Source: JAWKHR01 sp041394725
Lineage (GTDB): Bacteria; Acidobacteriota; Vicinamibacteria; Vicinamibacterales; SCN-69-37
DNA: 64,000 nt
Direction of reading: 5' to 3'
NCBI GenBank assembly: GCA_041394725.1
Contig: JAWKHR010000035.1
Coordinates: forward strand, 4,460-68,459
The translations under genes and the position numbers were made by a program. A model generated the notes under the pieces. The model was not told the origin of the DNA and made no database searches. It was given only the letters and a program-made list of their open reading frames with translations. Of this stretch, positions 8,478-17,654 are shown piece after piece. How positions within the stretch are numbered: the stretch's first letter is position 1; each line of letters begins with the position of its first letter.

Positions 8478-9185
8478 ATGGCCTTCTATCGCACGTTTTC
8501 GGAAAAGACGCTCACCTCCTACGGCAGCGGCCGGCGGGGCCGCATCGAACAGGCGCGGTTCGGGATGGTCCGGGCCGAGGTCGAGGCGCCGGCCGACGTC
8601 CTCGAGGTCGGACCAGGCCAGGGCGCCATCGCGCACATCGCGCGCGAGCACGGCTACCGCTACCGCGCCGTCGAGCCGAGCCCGCAGCTCGCCGCGCAGC
8701 TTCGCGGCCAGGGCTTCGAGGTGATCGAGGCCTTCACGCCGCCGATACCGGTCGATGACGCGTCGGTGGACGTGCTCTACGCCGACCAGGTCGTCGAGCA
8801 CATGTCGGGCATCGATGCCGCGCGCGCCTGGGTCGCCGAGGCGCATCGCATCCTGCGTCCCGGCGGCCTGCTCTTCGTCGTCGTGCCCGACTACCTGAAG
8901 GAGCGCGGCTTCTTCTGGGACATCGACTACACGCACAACTTCATCACCACGGAACGCCGCATGCGGCAGCTGCTGTACGACGGCGGCTTCGACGTCAGGC
9001 GCGTCGTGCGCAGCATCGGCCTGGCGACCGGCCCCGGCCGCGACCTGCTGGCGGGAGTCGCGCTGCTCGCCAACATCCCCGGTCTCGACGCGCTCTCGCG
9101 CTACACGCGGACGGAGGAGATTCTCTTCAAGGTCCGCAAGAACCTGTTCGAGACGCTGGCGGTGGTGGCGCGCAGAGAGTCCTGA
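8478..9185 (+). CDS. Class I SAM-dependent methyltransferase
   Basis: A 235-residue soluble Rossmann methyltransferase. Motif I is VLEVGPGQG, the acidic end of strand 2 is AVEPS, and motif post-I/III includes DVLYADQVVEHM. RILRPGGLLFVVVPDY follows, as in the Methyltransf_11 fold. ATG 8478 is chosen because the conserved domain begins soon after; the frame is open far upstream without coding signs. Methyltransferases of this type in glycan clusters usually modify sugars or lipids. The gene stands alone between two minus-strand genes. Confidence 0.82.
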   Translation: MAFYRTFSEKTLTSYGSGRRGRIEQARFGMVRAEVEAPADVLEVGPGQGAIAHIAREHGYRYRAVEPSPQLAAQLRGQGFEVIEAFTPPIPVDDASVDVLYADQVVEHMSGIDAARAWVAEAHRILRPGGLLFVVVPDYLKERGFFWDIDYTHNFITTERRMRQLLYDGGFDVRRVVRSIGLATGPGRDLLAGVALLANIPGLDALSRYTRTEEILFKVRKNLFETLAVVARRES

Positions 9186-9238
9186 GGACCCCGCGCCCCG
9201 GGGGGCTGGGCGCTCGACCGGGCAGCCAACGCCCAAGG

Positions 9239-9259
9239 CCAAGTGCCAAGTGCCCAGTG
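9239..9259 (+). repeat. Heptamer repeat CCAAGTG
   Basis: Two exact copies of CCAAGTG (9239-9245, 9246-9252) and a variant CCCAGTG (9253-9259), preceded by CCCAAGG at 9232. It fills the gap between the convergent methyltransferase and GT-C genes and runs up to the GT-C stop codon. Confidence 0.6.
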
Positions 9260-9260
9260 C

Positions 9261-12023
9261 CTACTTGTCAGTGCTTTGGATCGTGACCCACACGCCCAGG
9301 TTGCGTGTGTCGGCCGACGACCCGACGTCGGAGGGGCGGAAGCCGGACGTGCACGAGAACGTCACGCGGGCTCCGACGGGGGACGGCACCGGGATCTCCA
9401 CGGGGCGTGAGGCGTCCGGCTCCAGGTCGGCGGTCCATCGCCAGTCGCCGCTCGCGATCGTCACCGTGTTCGCCGCGGCGCCGTTCTGGACGGTGAGGCG
9501 AAGGGGTGTCCCGTCGGGCGGCGTGGAGAAGGCGACGCTGGCCGTGGATGTCCCCGGCACCCAGAAGCCCGCCGGCTCGAGGAAGACCGCTTCGTCGCGG
9601 ACGAAGACGTCGACGTCCCCCAGCCGCGCGGTGCGGGTGGCCGGCGTGCCGGAACCGAGCGCCATCGGCGTGAGCGTGACGGGCCAGCCGATCATGTTCA
9701 CCTGGTCGCTCAGCGCGCCGAGCACCAGTGGTTCGGCGCCGCCGGCCAGATCGACGTCCCGTCCCGCACCGCCGAGCGCACCCGGCTCGAACGTGCGCAG
9801 GGGGGCCGGGCTCGTGCCGACCGTGAGCGTGACCGTCTCGTTCCGCGCATCGCGCTCACCGGGCGCGCCGGGCCCACTGTTGGTGCCCTCTCCGACATCG
9901 CCCACCTGCAACCGGTAGAGCCCCGGCGGCACACGCGGGAAGACCAGCACCTGCACCTGCTCGCGGTACGTCCCGAGCTGCTCCGGGTGGATCACGAGGC
10001 CTGGCGCCTCGGCCCGGGCGCGGCTGACGCGAAACGGCCGGATGGTCACGGTGTCCCGGCCCTCCCCGAGATCCGCCGCGACCGCCAGCTGCGACCGCGC
10101 GGGATCGAGCGGCGACGATCGGGTCATCGCCCAGCCCGCAGGCCCCAGCACGAACAGGCTCGCCAGCAGCCACGTGGCCGTGGCCAGGCGCCAGTCGCCG
10201 GGTGACCAGTCACGGCCGGCCCCGGCGCGGCGCGCCAGGAGCCAGAGGCCGGCACAGACCGATCCGGCCACCGCCACGTGCCCGACGAACGCGGCGTCGC
10301 CCGCCCAGAAGAAGCTTGGGAAGATCCTCGGCAGGTTCGTGACCGGCGAGAGCCACTCGAGCCAGAGTGCCTGGGCGTCGCGGACGTTCCAGGCGAGCGC
10401 GCCGCGCGAGGCGATGAGCAGCGCCGCCACACCGACCGACACCGCGAGCAGCAGCCGGAGCAGCGCGCGGCCGGCGCGATCGGCCGTGTGCCAGGCGATG
10501 GCCGAAGGCAGCGCCAGCAGCGGCGCGACGGCGACCAGGAACCGCGCGGGCGCGCTCGGCAGGCCGGCCCACCACATGCGGAACAGGGTGACGACGGCGA
10601 GGTAGCCCAGGACGGCCGCGGCCGCGCCCCACATCGTCCGGCGTACCGGGGCCGCGACCGGTCGCACGAAGCCGACGAGCGCGACCGCCAGCACCGGCGC
10701 ATGGGCCATCATGCCGAACTGCTGGTCGAAGAGCAGACCGAGGATGCCCTGCGCGATCCATCCGAGCCGGGCCTCGTCGTCGCCGCCGTACGGCGCGCGC
10801 GGGTCGGGCACCCCGTAGATGAGATCGAAGAACGCGAACCACAGCATCGCGCTCACGAGGGGAGCCGCGAGCAGCACCGCGACCTGCCGGCGGCGCGCGC
10901 CCGGCGTCCCGGGGCCGCGCAGGATCTGCCAGGTCAGCAACGCGCCCAGTCCGCAGGCGAGGACGACGAGGCGCGAGTGGAGCCAGGGCAGTGCCGCGAG
11001 GCCGGCGCCCGCGGCGACGAGCGTGCGTGTCCGCACCGGCGCGCCGCGTCCGATCGCCAGGGAGACGACGATCGTGGCGGCGACGATGAAGGCGGCCGGC
11101 GCGTCCGGAAAAATCGCGGACGCGTGCAGCAGGAAGGTGGCCGAGAGCGCGACGGCGGCCCAGGCGAACCAGGCCGCCGACGCGTCGCCGGTGGCACGCC
11201 AGCCGATCCACCAGACGAAGCCGCCGGTGCCCGCCGAGAGCAGCAGCAGGAACAGCTGCGCGCCGCGCCAGCCGAACGCCGCGTAGGCCGGCAGGACGAG
11301 CACGGGCGTTCCGGGCGCGTGAATCGAGTAGATCTCGCCGGACTGCCCGCGGACCGTGAAGTCCGGCACGAGGCGGCCGTCGCGGTAGAAGTCCGCGTAC
11401 TCGCGGTTGTCGTGGTTGTTCTCGATGCGCAGGTCGCCGTCGGCCAGCAGGCTCTGCGTGATCATCAGGTAGTGCGGCTCGTCGCCACGAAGCCGGGAGC
11501 CCGTGAGGCCGAGCGACAGCCCGCCGGCCAGCAGCGTCAGGATCACGGCGACGGTCACGGCGCGGGACGGACTGCCGGCGGTGGCGGGCAGCAGCCGGCG
11601 CAAGCCGCCGGCGATCGCGTCGCCGGTGGCCACGCCGAGCGCGAGCAGCACGGGGAGCCACGCGAGCGGGCCCGTGAAGATCAGCGCCACGGCAGGGAGC
11701 GGCACCGGCCACCAGGGCAGGGTGGCGGCGAGCGCGGGCAGGGCGGTCCGGGGCGCGCGCCGCCAGGGCGCGACGAGCGCCGCCCCGGCCGTCAGCCCGA
11801 CGAACAGCCACCACGGCGCCGGCACGGCCAGTCGCGCGGACGCGCCGGCGGCGTCGGCGACGGTCATGGCGCCGGCGGCGCACCAGCCGGAGACGCCGAT
11901 GATCAGGGGGCCGGCCAGGGGGCGGAGTCGGGCGCGCACGGGCGGTCTGGGCGTGACGCTAGCAGGTTCCTCCGGCCGCGGGCAACCGGGCGATCCGCCC
12001 GCGGACGTCGATTCCCCGGGCAT
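9261..12023 (-). CDS. Large membrane GT-C-like protein with C-terminal beta-sandwich
   Basis: A protein of about 920 residues. The N-terminal two thirds is a string of membrane helices with a GT-C-like first loop: RGDEPHYLMITQSLL followed by a stretch with RIENNHDNREYADFY, placing DE at the expected catalytic site. The last 250-300 residues are soluble and beta-rich. They contain FWVPGTSTASV and end with SGFRPSDVGSSADTRNLGV, shared with the C-terminus of the GT-C protein at 22094-24004. Start ATG 12023 is preferred; a TTG at 12035 is possible. It is head-to-head with the radical SAM gene with only 23 bases between the two starts. Confidence 0.65.
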   Translation of the reverse strand: MPGESTSAGGSPGCPRPEEPASVTPRPPVRARLRPLAGPLIIGVSGWCAAGAMTVADAAGASARLAVPAPWWLFVGLTAGAALVAPWRRAPRTALPALAATLPWWPVPLPAVALIFTGPLAWLPVLLALGVATGDAIAGGLRRLLPATAGSPSRAVTVAVILTLLAGGLSLGLTGSRLRGDEPHYLMITQSLLADGDLRIENNHDNREYADFYRDGRLVPDFTVRGQSGEIYSIHAPGTPVLVLPAYAAFGWRGAQLFLLLLSAGTGGFVWWIGWRATGDASAAWFAWAAVALSATFLLHASAIFPDAPAAFIVAATIVVSLAIGRGAPVRTRTLVAAGAGLAALPWLHSRLVVLACGLGALLTWQILRGPGTPGARRRQVAVLLAAPLVSAMLWFAFFDLIYGVPDPRAPYGGDDEARLGWIAQGILGLLFDQQFGMMAHAPVLAVALVGFVRPVAAPVRRTMWGAAAAVLGYLAVVTLFRMWWAGLPSAPARFLVAVAPLLALPSAIAWHTADRAGRALLRLLLAVSVGVAALLIASRGALAWNVRDAQALWLEWLSPVTNLPRIFPSFFWAGDAAFVGHVAVAGSVCAGLWLLARRAGAGRDWSPGDWRLATATWLLASLFVLGPAGWAMTRSSPLDPARSQLAVAADLGEGRDTVTIRPFRVSRARAEAPGLVIHPEQLGTYREQVQVLVFPRVPPGLYRLQVGDVGEGTNSGPGAPGERDARNETVTLTVGTSPAPLRTFEPGALGGAGRDVDLAGGAEPLVLGALSDQVNMIGWPVTLTPMALGSGTPATRTARLGDVDVFVRDEAVFLEPAGFWVPGTSTASVAFSTPPDGTPLRLTVQNGAAANTVTIASGDWRWTADLEPDASRPVEIPVPSPVGARVTFSCTSGFRPSDVGSSADTRNLGVWVTIQSTDK

Positions 12024-12030
12024 TTCGCCG

Positions 12031-12049
12031 TACAATGCCAGGAGGCATG
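12031..12049 (+). promoter_or_regulatory. -10-like element, AGGAGG and start of the radical SAM gene
   Basis: TACAAT at 12031-12036 is followed by AGGAGG at 12040-12045 and ATG at 12047, only one base after the Shine-Dalgarno. A second in-frame ATG at 12035 has none. If TACAAT is a -10 element, the leader would be just a few bases. The arrangement leaves the real start uncertain. Confidence 0.35.
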
Positions 12050-13201
12050 GCTCAGACGTACGCCACGAAGTACCTCCTGAAGGCGGCCGCCAGCGCGCCC
12101 CGCGATCTCTTCAACGCGGCGGTCGCGAGCGTCCGGCCGATTCACCCGACGGTCCTCATCTTCCACTGCACGTTCGTCTGCGACGCGCGCTGCGAGATGT
12201 GCAGCAACTGGACGAGGGGCAACCGCAAGGAGGACATGACGCTCGACCAGATCGCGACGGCGTTCGACAGCCCGCTCTGGAAGAAGATCGAGATCGCCAA
12301 CGTCTCGGGCGGCGAGCCCACGACGCGGAACGACCTCGTCGAGATCTGCGAGCTGATGCTCGACAAGCTGCCGCGGCTGCGCAAGTTCGGGATCAACACC
12401 ACGGGGCTGACGCCGAAGCGGGGCATCCCGATGATCACGAAGGTCGCCGAGCTCTGCCACGAGCGCGGCGTGATCTTCTCGACCCGCGTGTCGATCGACG
12501 GCGTGGGCGACATGCACGACCAGGTGCGCAAGGTGAAGCGCGGCTTCGACAAGGCGAGCGAGACGATCGAGGCCATGCGCGCGCTCCAGCAGCGCGTGCC
12601 CTTCAACTTCGGCATCTCGACGACCATCTTCTCGATGAACCTCGACGACGCCGACAACATCCTCGCCTGGGCGCGGAAGGAGAACCTGGACATCGTGTTC
12701 AACATGGTCCGGTTCACCGACCCGATGCTCGGCAACGCCGAACTGGCCGAGACGTGCAAGCCGGTCGGCCAGGAAGAGGAGCGAATGCGCCAGTTCTTCA
12801 TGGACCGCGTGCGCATGGACCCGCTCCTCGACGGCCAGAACTACATCTACATGCACTACGCGGACATGATCGCCAACGGCTACCATCGCCAGGCGCCGTG
12901 CCCGTTCCAGACGCAGGGCATCATGCTCAACCCGAACGGCGACCTGTTCTTCTGCGAGAACAGCGAGGTCGTCGGCAACGTCCTGCAGGAGGACGCCGAG
13001 GCGATCTACTTCCGCCAGGCGAGCCAGGATCACCGCGAGCACATCAAGAACGACAAGTGCCCGACGTGCCTGAGCCCCTGCCAGATGAACGTCTCGGCGG
13101 TGAAGCAGGTCGTGCCCTACGTGAAGTTCCTCTACCGCGCGTCGCGCGAGAAGCGGAAGGCGCCGGAGCGCCCGGCCGCCGTCTCGGTCCCGCAGTCCTG
13201 A
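12047..13201 (+). CDS. Radical SAM protein with SPASM-like C-terminal cysteines
   Basis: A 384-residue radical SAM enzyme. The cluster motif is C45-x3-C49-x2-C52 (CDARCEMC), followed by the SAM-binding NVSGGEPT and a TIM-barrel body with STRVSIDGVG. The C-terminal part has further Cys (CPFQTQG, FFCEN, CPTCLSPC) consistent with an auxiliary iron-sulfur site of SPASM or related type. Such proteins occur in glycan and lipid clusters, where they modify sugars, lipids or peptides. Substrate unknown. ATG 12047 has AGGAGG very close upstream; ATG 12035 would add four residues. Confidence 0.85.
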   Translation: MAQTYATKYLLKAAASAPRDLFNAAVASVRPIHPTVLIFHCTFVCDARCEMCSNWTRGNRKEDMTLDQIATAFDSPLWKKIEIANVSGGEPTTRNDLVEICELMLDKLPRLRKFGINTTGLTPKRGIPMITKVAELCHERGVIFSTRVSIDGVGDMHDQVRKVKRGFDKASETIEAMRALQQRVPFNFGISTTIFSMNLDDADNILAWARKENLDIVFNMVRFTDPMLGNAELAETCKPVGQEEERMRQFFMDRVRMDPLLDGQNYIYMHYADMIANGYHRQAPCPFQTQGIMLNPNGDLFFCENSEVVGNVLQEDAEAIYFRQASQDHREHIKNDKCPTCLSPCQMNVSAVKQVVPYVKFLYRASREKRKAPERPAAVSVPQS

Positions 13202-13211
13202 CGGCCGGCGA

Positions 13212-14594
13212 TCACGCCGTCGTCTTCCCGTCCGACGGAGCCCAGAACTCGCGCGGGCCGTCGTCGATCGCCGCCAGCACGTCACCCGCCAGGATCCGGT
13301 CCGCCATCGTCAGCGCCTGGCCGATCGAGTGATCCATGTTGTTGTACCAGAACCGCCCGCACCGCCCGGCGACGAGCACGTTCTCGAAACGTGCCAGCGC
13401 CCGCAGGTTCGCCTTCAGTTCCTCGAGGTAGTTGAGCTTGTAGATCGGGTAGGTGTTGCGGACCGGCTCCACGTGGACGCGGCCGATGTCGGCGGCCGAT
13501 TCGAGGACCCCGGTCCGCACGAGGTCGGCCACGATCCGATCGACCCCGGCGTGGGGCGCGCGCCACCGGTCGTCCCCCTCGCGGCAGGTCACCTCGACCG
13601 TCAGGCCGCTCTGGCCTCGCGGCGCCATCGTCTCGGCGAACGCCGTCGGCACCGTCACCCGGGAGAACACCTCGTCACCGCCGAAGTAGGTCCACTGGTA
13701 CGGGAGCCGCGCCGGCCCGTGGATTTCGAAGTGATAGAAGACGGTCGAGAGGTACTCCAGGTCGAAGGCCGGAAGGCCCAGGAGACGGTTCAGCTCCGGC
13801 AGGGGCCCCGTCCAGACCAGCCCATCGCATCGCGTCGTCCGGTCGCCGGCGGAGACCGACACGACGCGGTCGCCGGAGATCTCCAGTCCCGTGACCTTCG
13901 CGCCGGTGGCCACCTCACCGCCCGCCGCGACGATGCGCGAGGCCAGCGTGTCCGGGAAACGACCGACGCCGTCCGGCGTGTACAGGAACGTGGTGTCGAC
14001 CGGCTTCGGCAGGAGCGTGGTGCGGAGCAGCGACCACAGCGTATCCGCCGAGGCGCGCTGGTCGATCACGGCGCGGTTCACGCCCGCCCGGGCCCAGTCG
14101 CGGTGCAGAGCCTCCGGCCCGTAGAAGAGGAACTTGCGCGTGTAGGGCCGGAAGAAGATCTCGTAGAGGGTCCGGCCGTACTTGTTGAGCACGTCGGCCT
14201 CGAACGACTCGCCGGGATGGCGCGGCCGCAGGAGCAGGTCCCGGGTGCTGGTGGCCATGACCGACACCGGCATCGCCCGCAGCACGCTCGCGCGAAGCGG
14301 CCAGTCGTGGAAGCGACCGAACATCCGCGCGCCGCTCGTGCGGCGGATCTCGATCGCCTGACCGCCGAGCACCTCGCGGATGAACGCCTCGACACGCGGG
14401 TTGTCGGTGTGGAACCGGTGCGGGCCCACGTCGAAGTGGAACGGGCCGTAGTGGAAGGTCCGGGCCAGGCCTCCGACCACATCGTCCCGCTCGAGGACGG
14501 TGACGGGCCGTCCCCGGCGGCTGAGCTGGTGCGCGATGGTGAGGCCGGCGACGCCGGCGCCGACGATGGCTAGGGACGACGGGGTTGTACCCAA
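13212..14594 (-). CDS. FAD-dependent oxidoreductase, UGM/protoporphyrinogen-oxidase-like
   Basis: A 460-residue flavoprotein of the amine-oxidase/UDP-galactopyranose-mutase superfamily. The FAD-binding GAGVAGLTIAHQL lies at the N-terminus, followed by LERDDVVGGLARTF and FDVGPHRFHTDNP, the pattern of NAD(P)-binding Rossmann proteins related to UGM and carotenoid or protoporphyrinogen oxidases. The C-terminus includes LVAGRCGRFWYNNMDHSIGQ. In a glycan region a sugar-nucleotide mutase or oxidase role is plausible, but the exact reaction is not resolved. Its start overlaps the preceding GT-C gene by 25 bases, so it is translationally coupled to it. Confidence 0.78.
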   Translation of the reverse strand: MGTTPSSLAIVGAGVAGLTIAHQLSRRGRPVTVLERDDVVGGLARTFHYGPFHFDVGPHRFHTDNPRVEAFIREVLGGQAIEIRRTSGARMFGRFHDWPLRASVLRAMPVSVMATSTRDLLLRPRHPGESFEADVLNKYGRTLYEIFFRPYTRKFLFYGPEALHRDWARAGVNRAVIDQRASADTLWSLLRTTLLPKPVDTTFLYTPDGVGRFPDTLASRIVAAGGEVATGAKVTGLEISGDRVVSVSAGDRTTRCDGLVWTGPLPELNRLLGLPAFDLEYLSTVFYHFEIHGPARLPYQWTYFGGDEVFSRVTVPTAFAETMAPRGQSGLTVEVTCREGDDRWRAPHAGVDRIVADLVRTGVLESAADIGRVHVEPVRNTYPIYKLNYLEELKANLRALARFENVLVAGRCGRFWYNNMDHSIGQALTMADRILAGDVLAAIDDGPREFWAPSDGKTTA

Positions 14595-16609
14595 TAGAGG
14601 CGAACTTCAGCGTTACCGAACACCGGCGCGAACAAGTCCATCCGTCGCTCGAACTTCGCGTCGGCCTCGGGGTAGTGTTCGCGTTCCACCCGATCTACAT
14701 ACAGGTAGTCGATCCCCAGTTCTCTCGCAATGCTCCACGCCAGTTCCGGATCCGGCGTCGCGTAAATCTCCTGCACCCGGGCACTTGCGGCGTCGTATCC
14801 GGGGGAATTCAGCAGCGAGATGGGCAGGCCCGCCGCCATGCGGCGTTCGGCGAAGCTCGGAATGAGTGTCCACGTCTCGCGTCCGCGCACGGTCGGCTCC
14901 ATCTGGACCACCGCGTCGCGGCGGGTATGGTCGCGAATCCAGGCGAGCGCCGCCTGCTCCTCGGGGGACACTGCGACCGTCCACCGGAAGCCCGGGCCCA
15001 TCGACCGCGTCTCGACGTCCTGCGCGTTGAACACGTCGATGACCGTGGTCGGCAGGCCGATGGCGAAGAGCACGACCAGCCCCGCCACGGCGAGGCGCCG
15101 CCGGCGTGACTCGAGCAGCGTCGCCGCGCCGGCGGCGGCCAGCGCCGGCGCCGTCACGAGCAGCACCTGGCCGGCGCGCCAGCCGATCCAGACGTCGGCC
15201 GACTCCAGCGTGACGAAGTAGAGCAGCCCGAGGGCCACGGCGAGCGCACAGATGGCGGGCCGGCGACCCCGGTCGAACCAGGGGCGGCGCAGCAGCCCGA
15301 CGCCGACGAGCACGAGCAGGGGACCGAGGGCGAGCGCCAGCGCCGTGAACGGCGCGGAGGCCGCGCGCGCCGACAGGCCGAACTGGATATCGCGTCCGGC
15401 GCCCTCGAACGTGCGGTTCCCGACGCTCCAGAGCAGCGCGGCGGCCACGGGGAGGCCGGCGACCGACAGCCGGAGCAGGCGCCGAATCCGGGACGCGTCG
15501 CCGGACGCCAGATCCCAGAGCATCGCCAGGCCGAAGGCGAGCGTCAACGCCCCGCCGGGGAACGGGCTCGTCATGAGCGCGAGGCCGAGGCCCAGGCCGG
15601 CGACCAGGACCGTACCGACGCCGAGCGTCGAGCCGCCCACGGCCGCGACCGCGAGGGCCACGAGTCCCGCCGCGCACCCCATCGAGTGCTGGGGGTTGTA
15701 CAGGATCGACCGCTGCAGCCCGTCCACGGTGAACGCATTGAAGAACCACGACGTGACCGCGTCGATGTTGATCTCGCGCAGCACCGAGAGCGCGTGGCCT
15801 CGCCGCCACTGATCCGCGATGGCGTACAGGCCCTCGGCGCTGGGCGCGACGAGCGCGAGGGCGACGCCGATGGCCGCCGCGCCCGCGCGCGGAACGGCGC
15901 ACCAGGCGGCCAGGAAGATCGCGCCGGCGAACAGCAGGCCAGTCGCCACGGCGTTGATGGCCAGCCTGGCCTCGCGCGACGGCACGATCGCGGGAAGCGC
16001 CGTTGCCGCGGCCGACGGTGGCATGAAATACAGCCAGTAGTAGTGCAGCGGCTCGCGTTCGAGATACGGATTGCGCGGCTCGGGCGCGTACTTCTCGAGC
16101 TCGGCCGTCAACCCCATGTGCCACAGGAAATCCGCCGTGAAATACGCCCGGTAGAGCCGGTTGCCCTCAGCGTCGCGCTCGCCGACGCGCGAGAAGGGGC
16201 GTCCCACGAGCAGCGGGACGATGAGCAGCACGATCAAGAGGGCCGCCGTGTCGCGGCTCGACCACGGCGGCAGGGCGACCGGCGATCGCCGCAGCCATCG
16301 CCCCGCGACGACGGCCAGAACCACCGCGCCCGCCCACGCCGTCAGGAAGCCGGCGAGCGTCGGGGCGCCGAGCGCCTTCGCCGACCAGAGCGCGACCGCC
16401 GTGATCGGATAGCCGAGCGCGGCACCGGCGATCCAGCCGGCCGCGTGTCGGCGACCGAACGTCGCGAAGCCCACCGGCAGGCCGGGCAGGAGCCAGGCCA
16501 GGTACAGGCCGAGGTAGGCGAGGCCGCGGAGGCCATCGCCGAGGATGACGGCGAGCAGCGGCACCGCGACCAGCAGGACCGCGCCGAGCACGACGTTGAG
16601 ACGACGCAT
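14570..16609 (-). CDS. Multi-pass membrane protein, GT-C-like
   Basis: A 679-residue polytopic membrane protein. The start at 16609 (MRRLNVVLG) is chosen because a hydrophobic helix begins at once; an upstream in-frame start adds a low-complexity leader. It has about twelve or more membrane helices and a periplasmic loop with FTADFLWHMGLTAEL and YYWLYFMPPS. The soluble C-terminal domain contains SPEEQAALAWIRDH and ELGIDYLYVDRVE, as in many uncharacterised bacterial GT-C proteins. It lies 10 bases after the flippase-like gene and overlaps the flavoprotein gene, forming a three-gene minus-strand unit. Enzyme activity is inferred from fold resemblance only. Confidence 0.6.
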   Translation of the reverse strand: MRRLNVVLGAVLLVAVPLLAVILGDGLRGLAYLGLYLAWLLPGLPVGFATFGRRHAAGWIAGAALGYPITAVALWSAKALGAPTLAGFLTAWAGAVVLAVVAGRWLRRSPVALPPWSSRDTAALLIVLLIVPLLVGRPFSRVGERDAEGNRLYRAYFTADFLWHMGLTAELEKYAPEPRNPYLEREPLHYYWLYFMPPSAAATALPAIVPSREARLAINAVATGLLFAGAIFLAAWCAVPRAGAAAIGVALALVAPSAEGLYAIADQWRRGHALSVLREINIDAVTSWFFNAFTVDGLQRSILYNPQHSMGCAAGLVALAVAAVGGSTLGVGTVLVAGLGLGLALMTSPFPGGALTLAFGLAMLWDLASGDASRIRRLLRLSVAGLPVAAALLWSVGNRTFEGAGRDIQFGLSARAASAPFTALALALGPLLVLVGVGLLRRPWFDRGRRPAICALAVALGLLYFVTLESADVWIGWRAGQVLLVTAPALAAAGAATLLESRRRRLAVAGLVVLFAIGLPTTVIDVFNAQDVETRSMGPGFRWTVAVSPEEQAALAWIRDHTRRDAVVQMEPTVRGRETWTLIPSFAERRMAAGLPISLLNSPGYDAASARVQEIYATPDPELAWSIARELGIDYLYVDRVEREHYPEADAKFERRMDLFAPVFGNAEVRLYWVQPRRP

Positions 16610-16619
16610 GAGCGCCTTT

Positions 16620-17630
16620 TCAGGATGAAGGGGAGGGGGGCGCGGGGGTCCGCCTCGGCTCGACTGCGAGCAGCAGGCCACCCGGCAGGTTGCCGATGGC
16701 GCCGAGACCGAGGAAGAGCAGTGAGAGCACCACCGCGTCGGCCCGGGCCACGCCGGCCAGGCCGAACAGGGCGACGAAGGCCGCGTTGCCCGTGCCCAGG
16801 CCGCTGATCGAGATCGGCAGCAGCATCACGAGCACGATGAGTGGCACCCAGGCAAAATACCAGATCCCGCCAGGGGCGAGCCCGAGGGACAGGCCGAGAC
16901 ACCAGGCCTGCAGGGTGCGCAGCACCTGGACCGCGACCGAGCCGCCGAGCACGACGGCGAGCGCCTCGCGATGCGTGCCGTACTGGCGCACGGCGCTCAG
17001 GAACTTGTGGGCGAGCCGGTGCAGCGTGGTGAAACGCCCGGCGAACAAGTCGACGCCGCGCGCGAGCACCCGCGAGTCGAACAGCAGGAGCCCCGTGCCG
17101 AGGGCGGCCGCGACCGCGGCGACGAGCGCCGCCAGCACGAGCCGGTCGTCCACCATCCTCCCCGCCAGCAGGAGCCCGGCGAGCGCCATCAGCACCACCG
17201 ACACCGTGCCGAGCAGCCGGTCCACGGCCACCGACGCCACCGCGTCCGCCAGAGGCACGCGCAGCCGCGTGAGGCTCACCGCGCGGACCGCGTCGCCGCC
17301 GACGCTGCCCGGCAGGAACGTACCGGCAAAGGTGCTGATGAAGAAGATCCGGAGGATCGGCCAGAGCGACAGGCCCGCCGCCGGCTCGATGGCCCGCAGC
17401 AGCACCAGCCACCGCCAGGCATTCAGCGCGCGATCGACGACGACCAGCGCGACGGCCGCGGCGAGCCAGCGCCAGTCGGCGCGACGCACCGCCCCGGCCA
17501 GGTCGTCCCAGGCGGCGCCATGGAGCGCCCACCAGAGGAGCGCGGCCGCCACGGCCACCCGCAGGAGGCGTGCAAGAAAAACGGCGGCCGGGGACCGGCC
17601 GCCGTTCGAGGTCTCAGGCGCAGGTGTCAT
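16620..17630 (-). CDS. LPG-synthase-TM (UPF0104) flippase-like membrane protein
   Basis: A protein of up to 336 residues with about eight membrane helices, of the lysylphosphatidylglycerol-synthetase transmembrane family (AglD/MprF N-terminal-like). Family signs are AWRWLVLLRAI, FFISTFAGTFLPGSVGGDAVR and the late SISGLGTGNAAFVALFGL. Proteins of this group are linked to lipid-carrier or glycolipid translocation. The ATG at 17630 is doubtful: a strong minus-strand intrinsic terminator occupies 17571-17606, inside codons 9-20. A GTG at 17558 just after it would still keep the first membrane helix. Neither has a clear Shine-Dalgarno. Confidence 0.82.
   Translation of the reverse strand: MTPAPETSNGGRSPAAVFLARLLRVAVAAALLWWALHGAAWDDLAGAVRRADWRWLAAAVALVVVDRALNAWRWLVLLRAIEPAAGLSLWPILRIFFISTFAGTFLPGSVGGDAVRAVSLTRLRVPLADAVASVAVDRLLGTVSVVLMALAGLLLAGRMVDDRLVLAALVAAVAAALGTGLLLFDSRVLARGVDLFAGRFTTLHRLAHKFLSAVRQYGTHREALAVVLGGSVAVQVLRTLQAWCLGLSLGLAPGGIWYFAWVPLIVLVMLLPISISGLGTGNAAFVALFGLAGVARADAVVLSLLFLGLGAIGNLPGGLLLAVEPRRTPAPPSPSS
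17571..17606 (-). terminator. Intrinsic terminator on the minus strand
   Basis: On the minus strand a 12-bp perfect stem (AACGGCGGCCGG paired with CCGGCCGCCGTT) closes a three-base loop, and its right arm runs into TTTTTCTTGCA. This is the clearest rho-independent terminator in the window. It lies 49 bases past the stop of the FnIII lipoprotein gene (17655), which it probably ends. It also overlaps the start region of the next minus-strand gene. Confidence 0.85.
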
Positions 17631-17654
17631 GACGCGCCCGTGGCGCGGAGGTCG

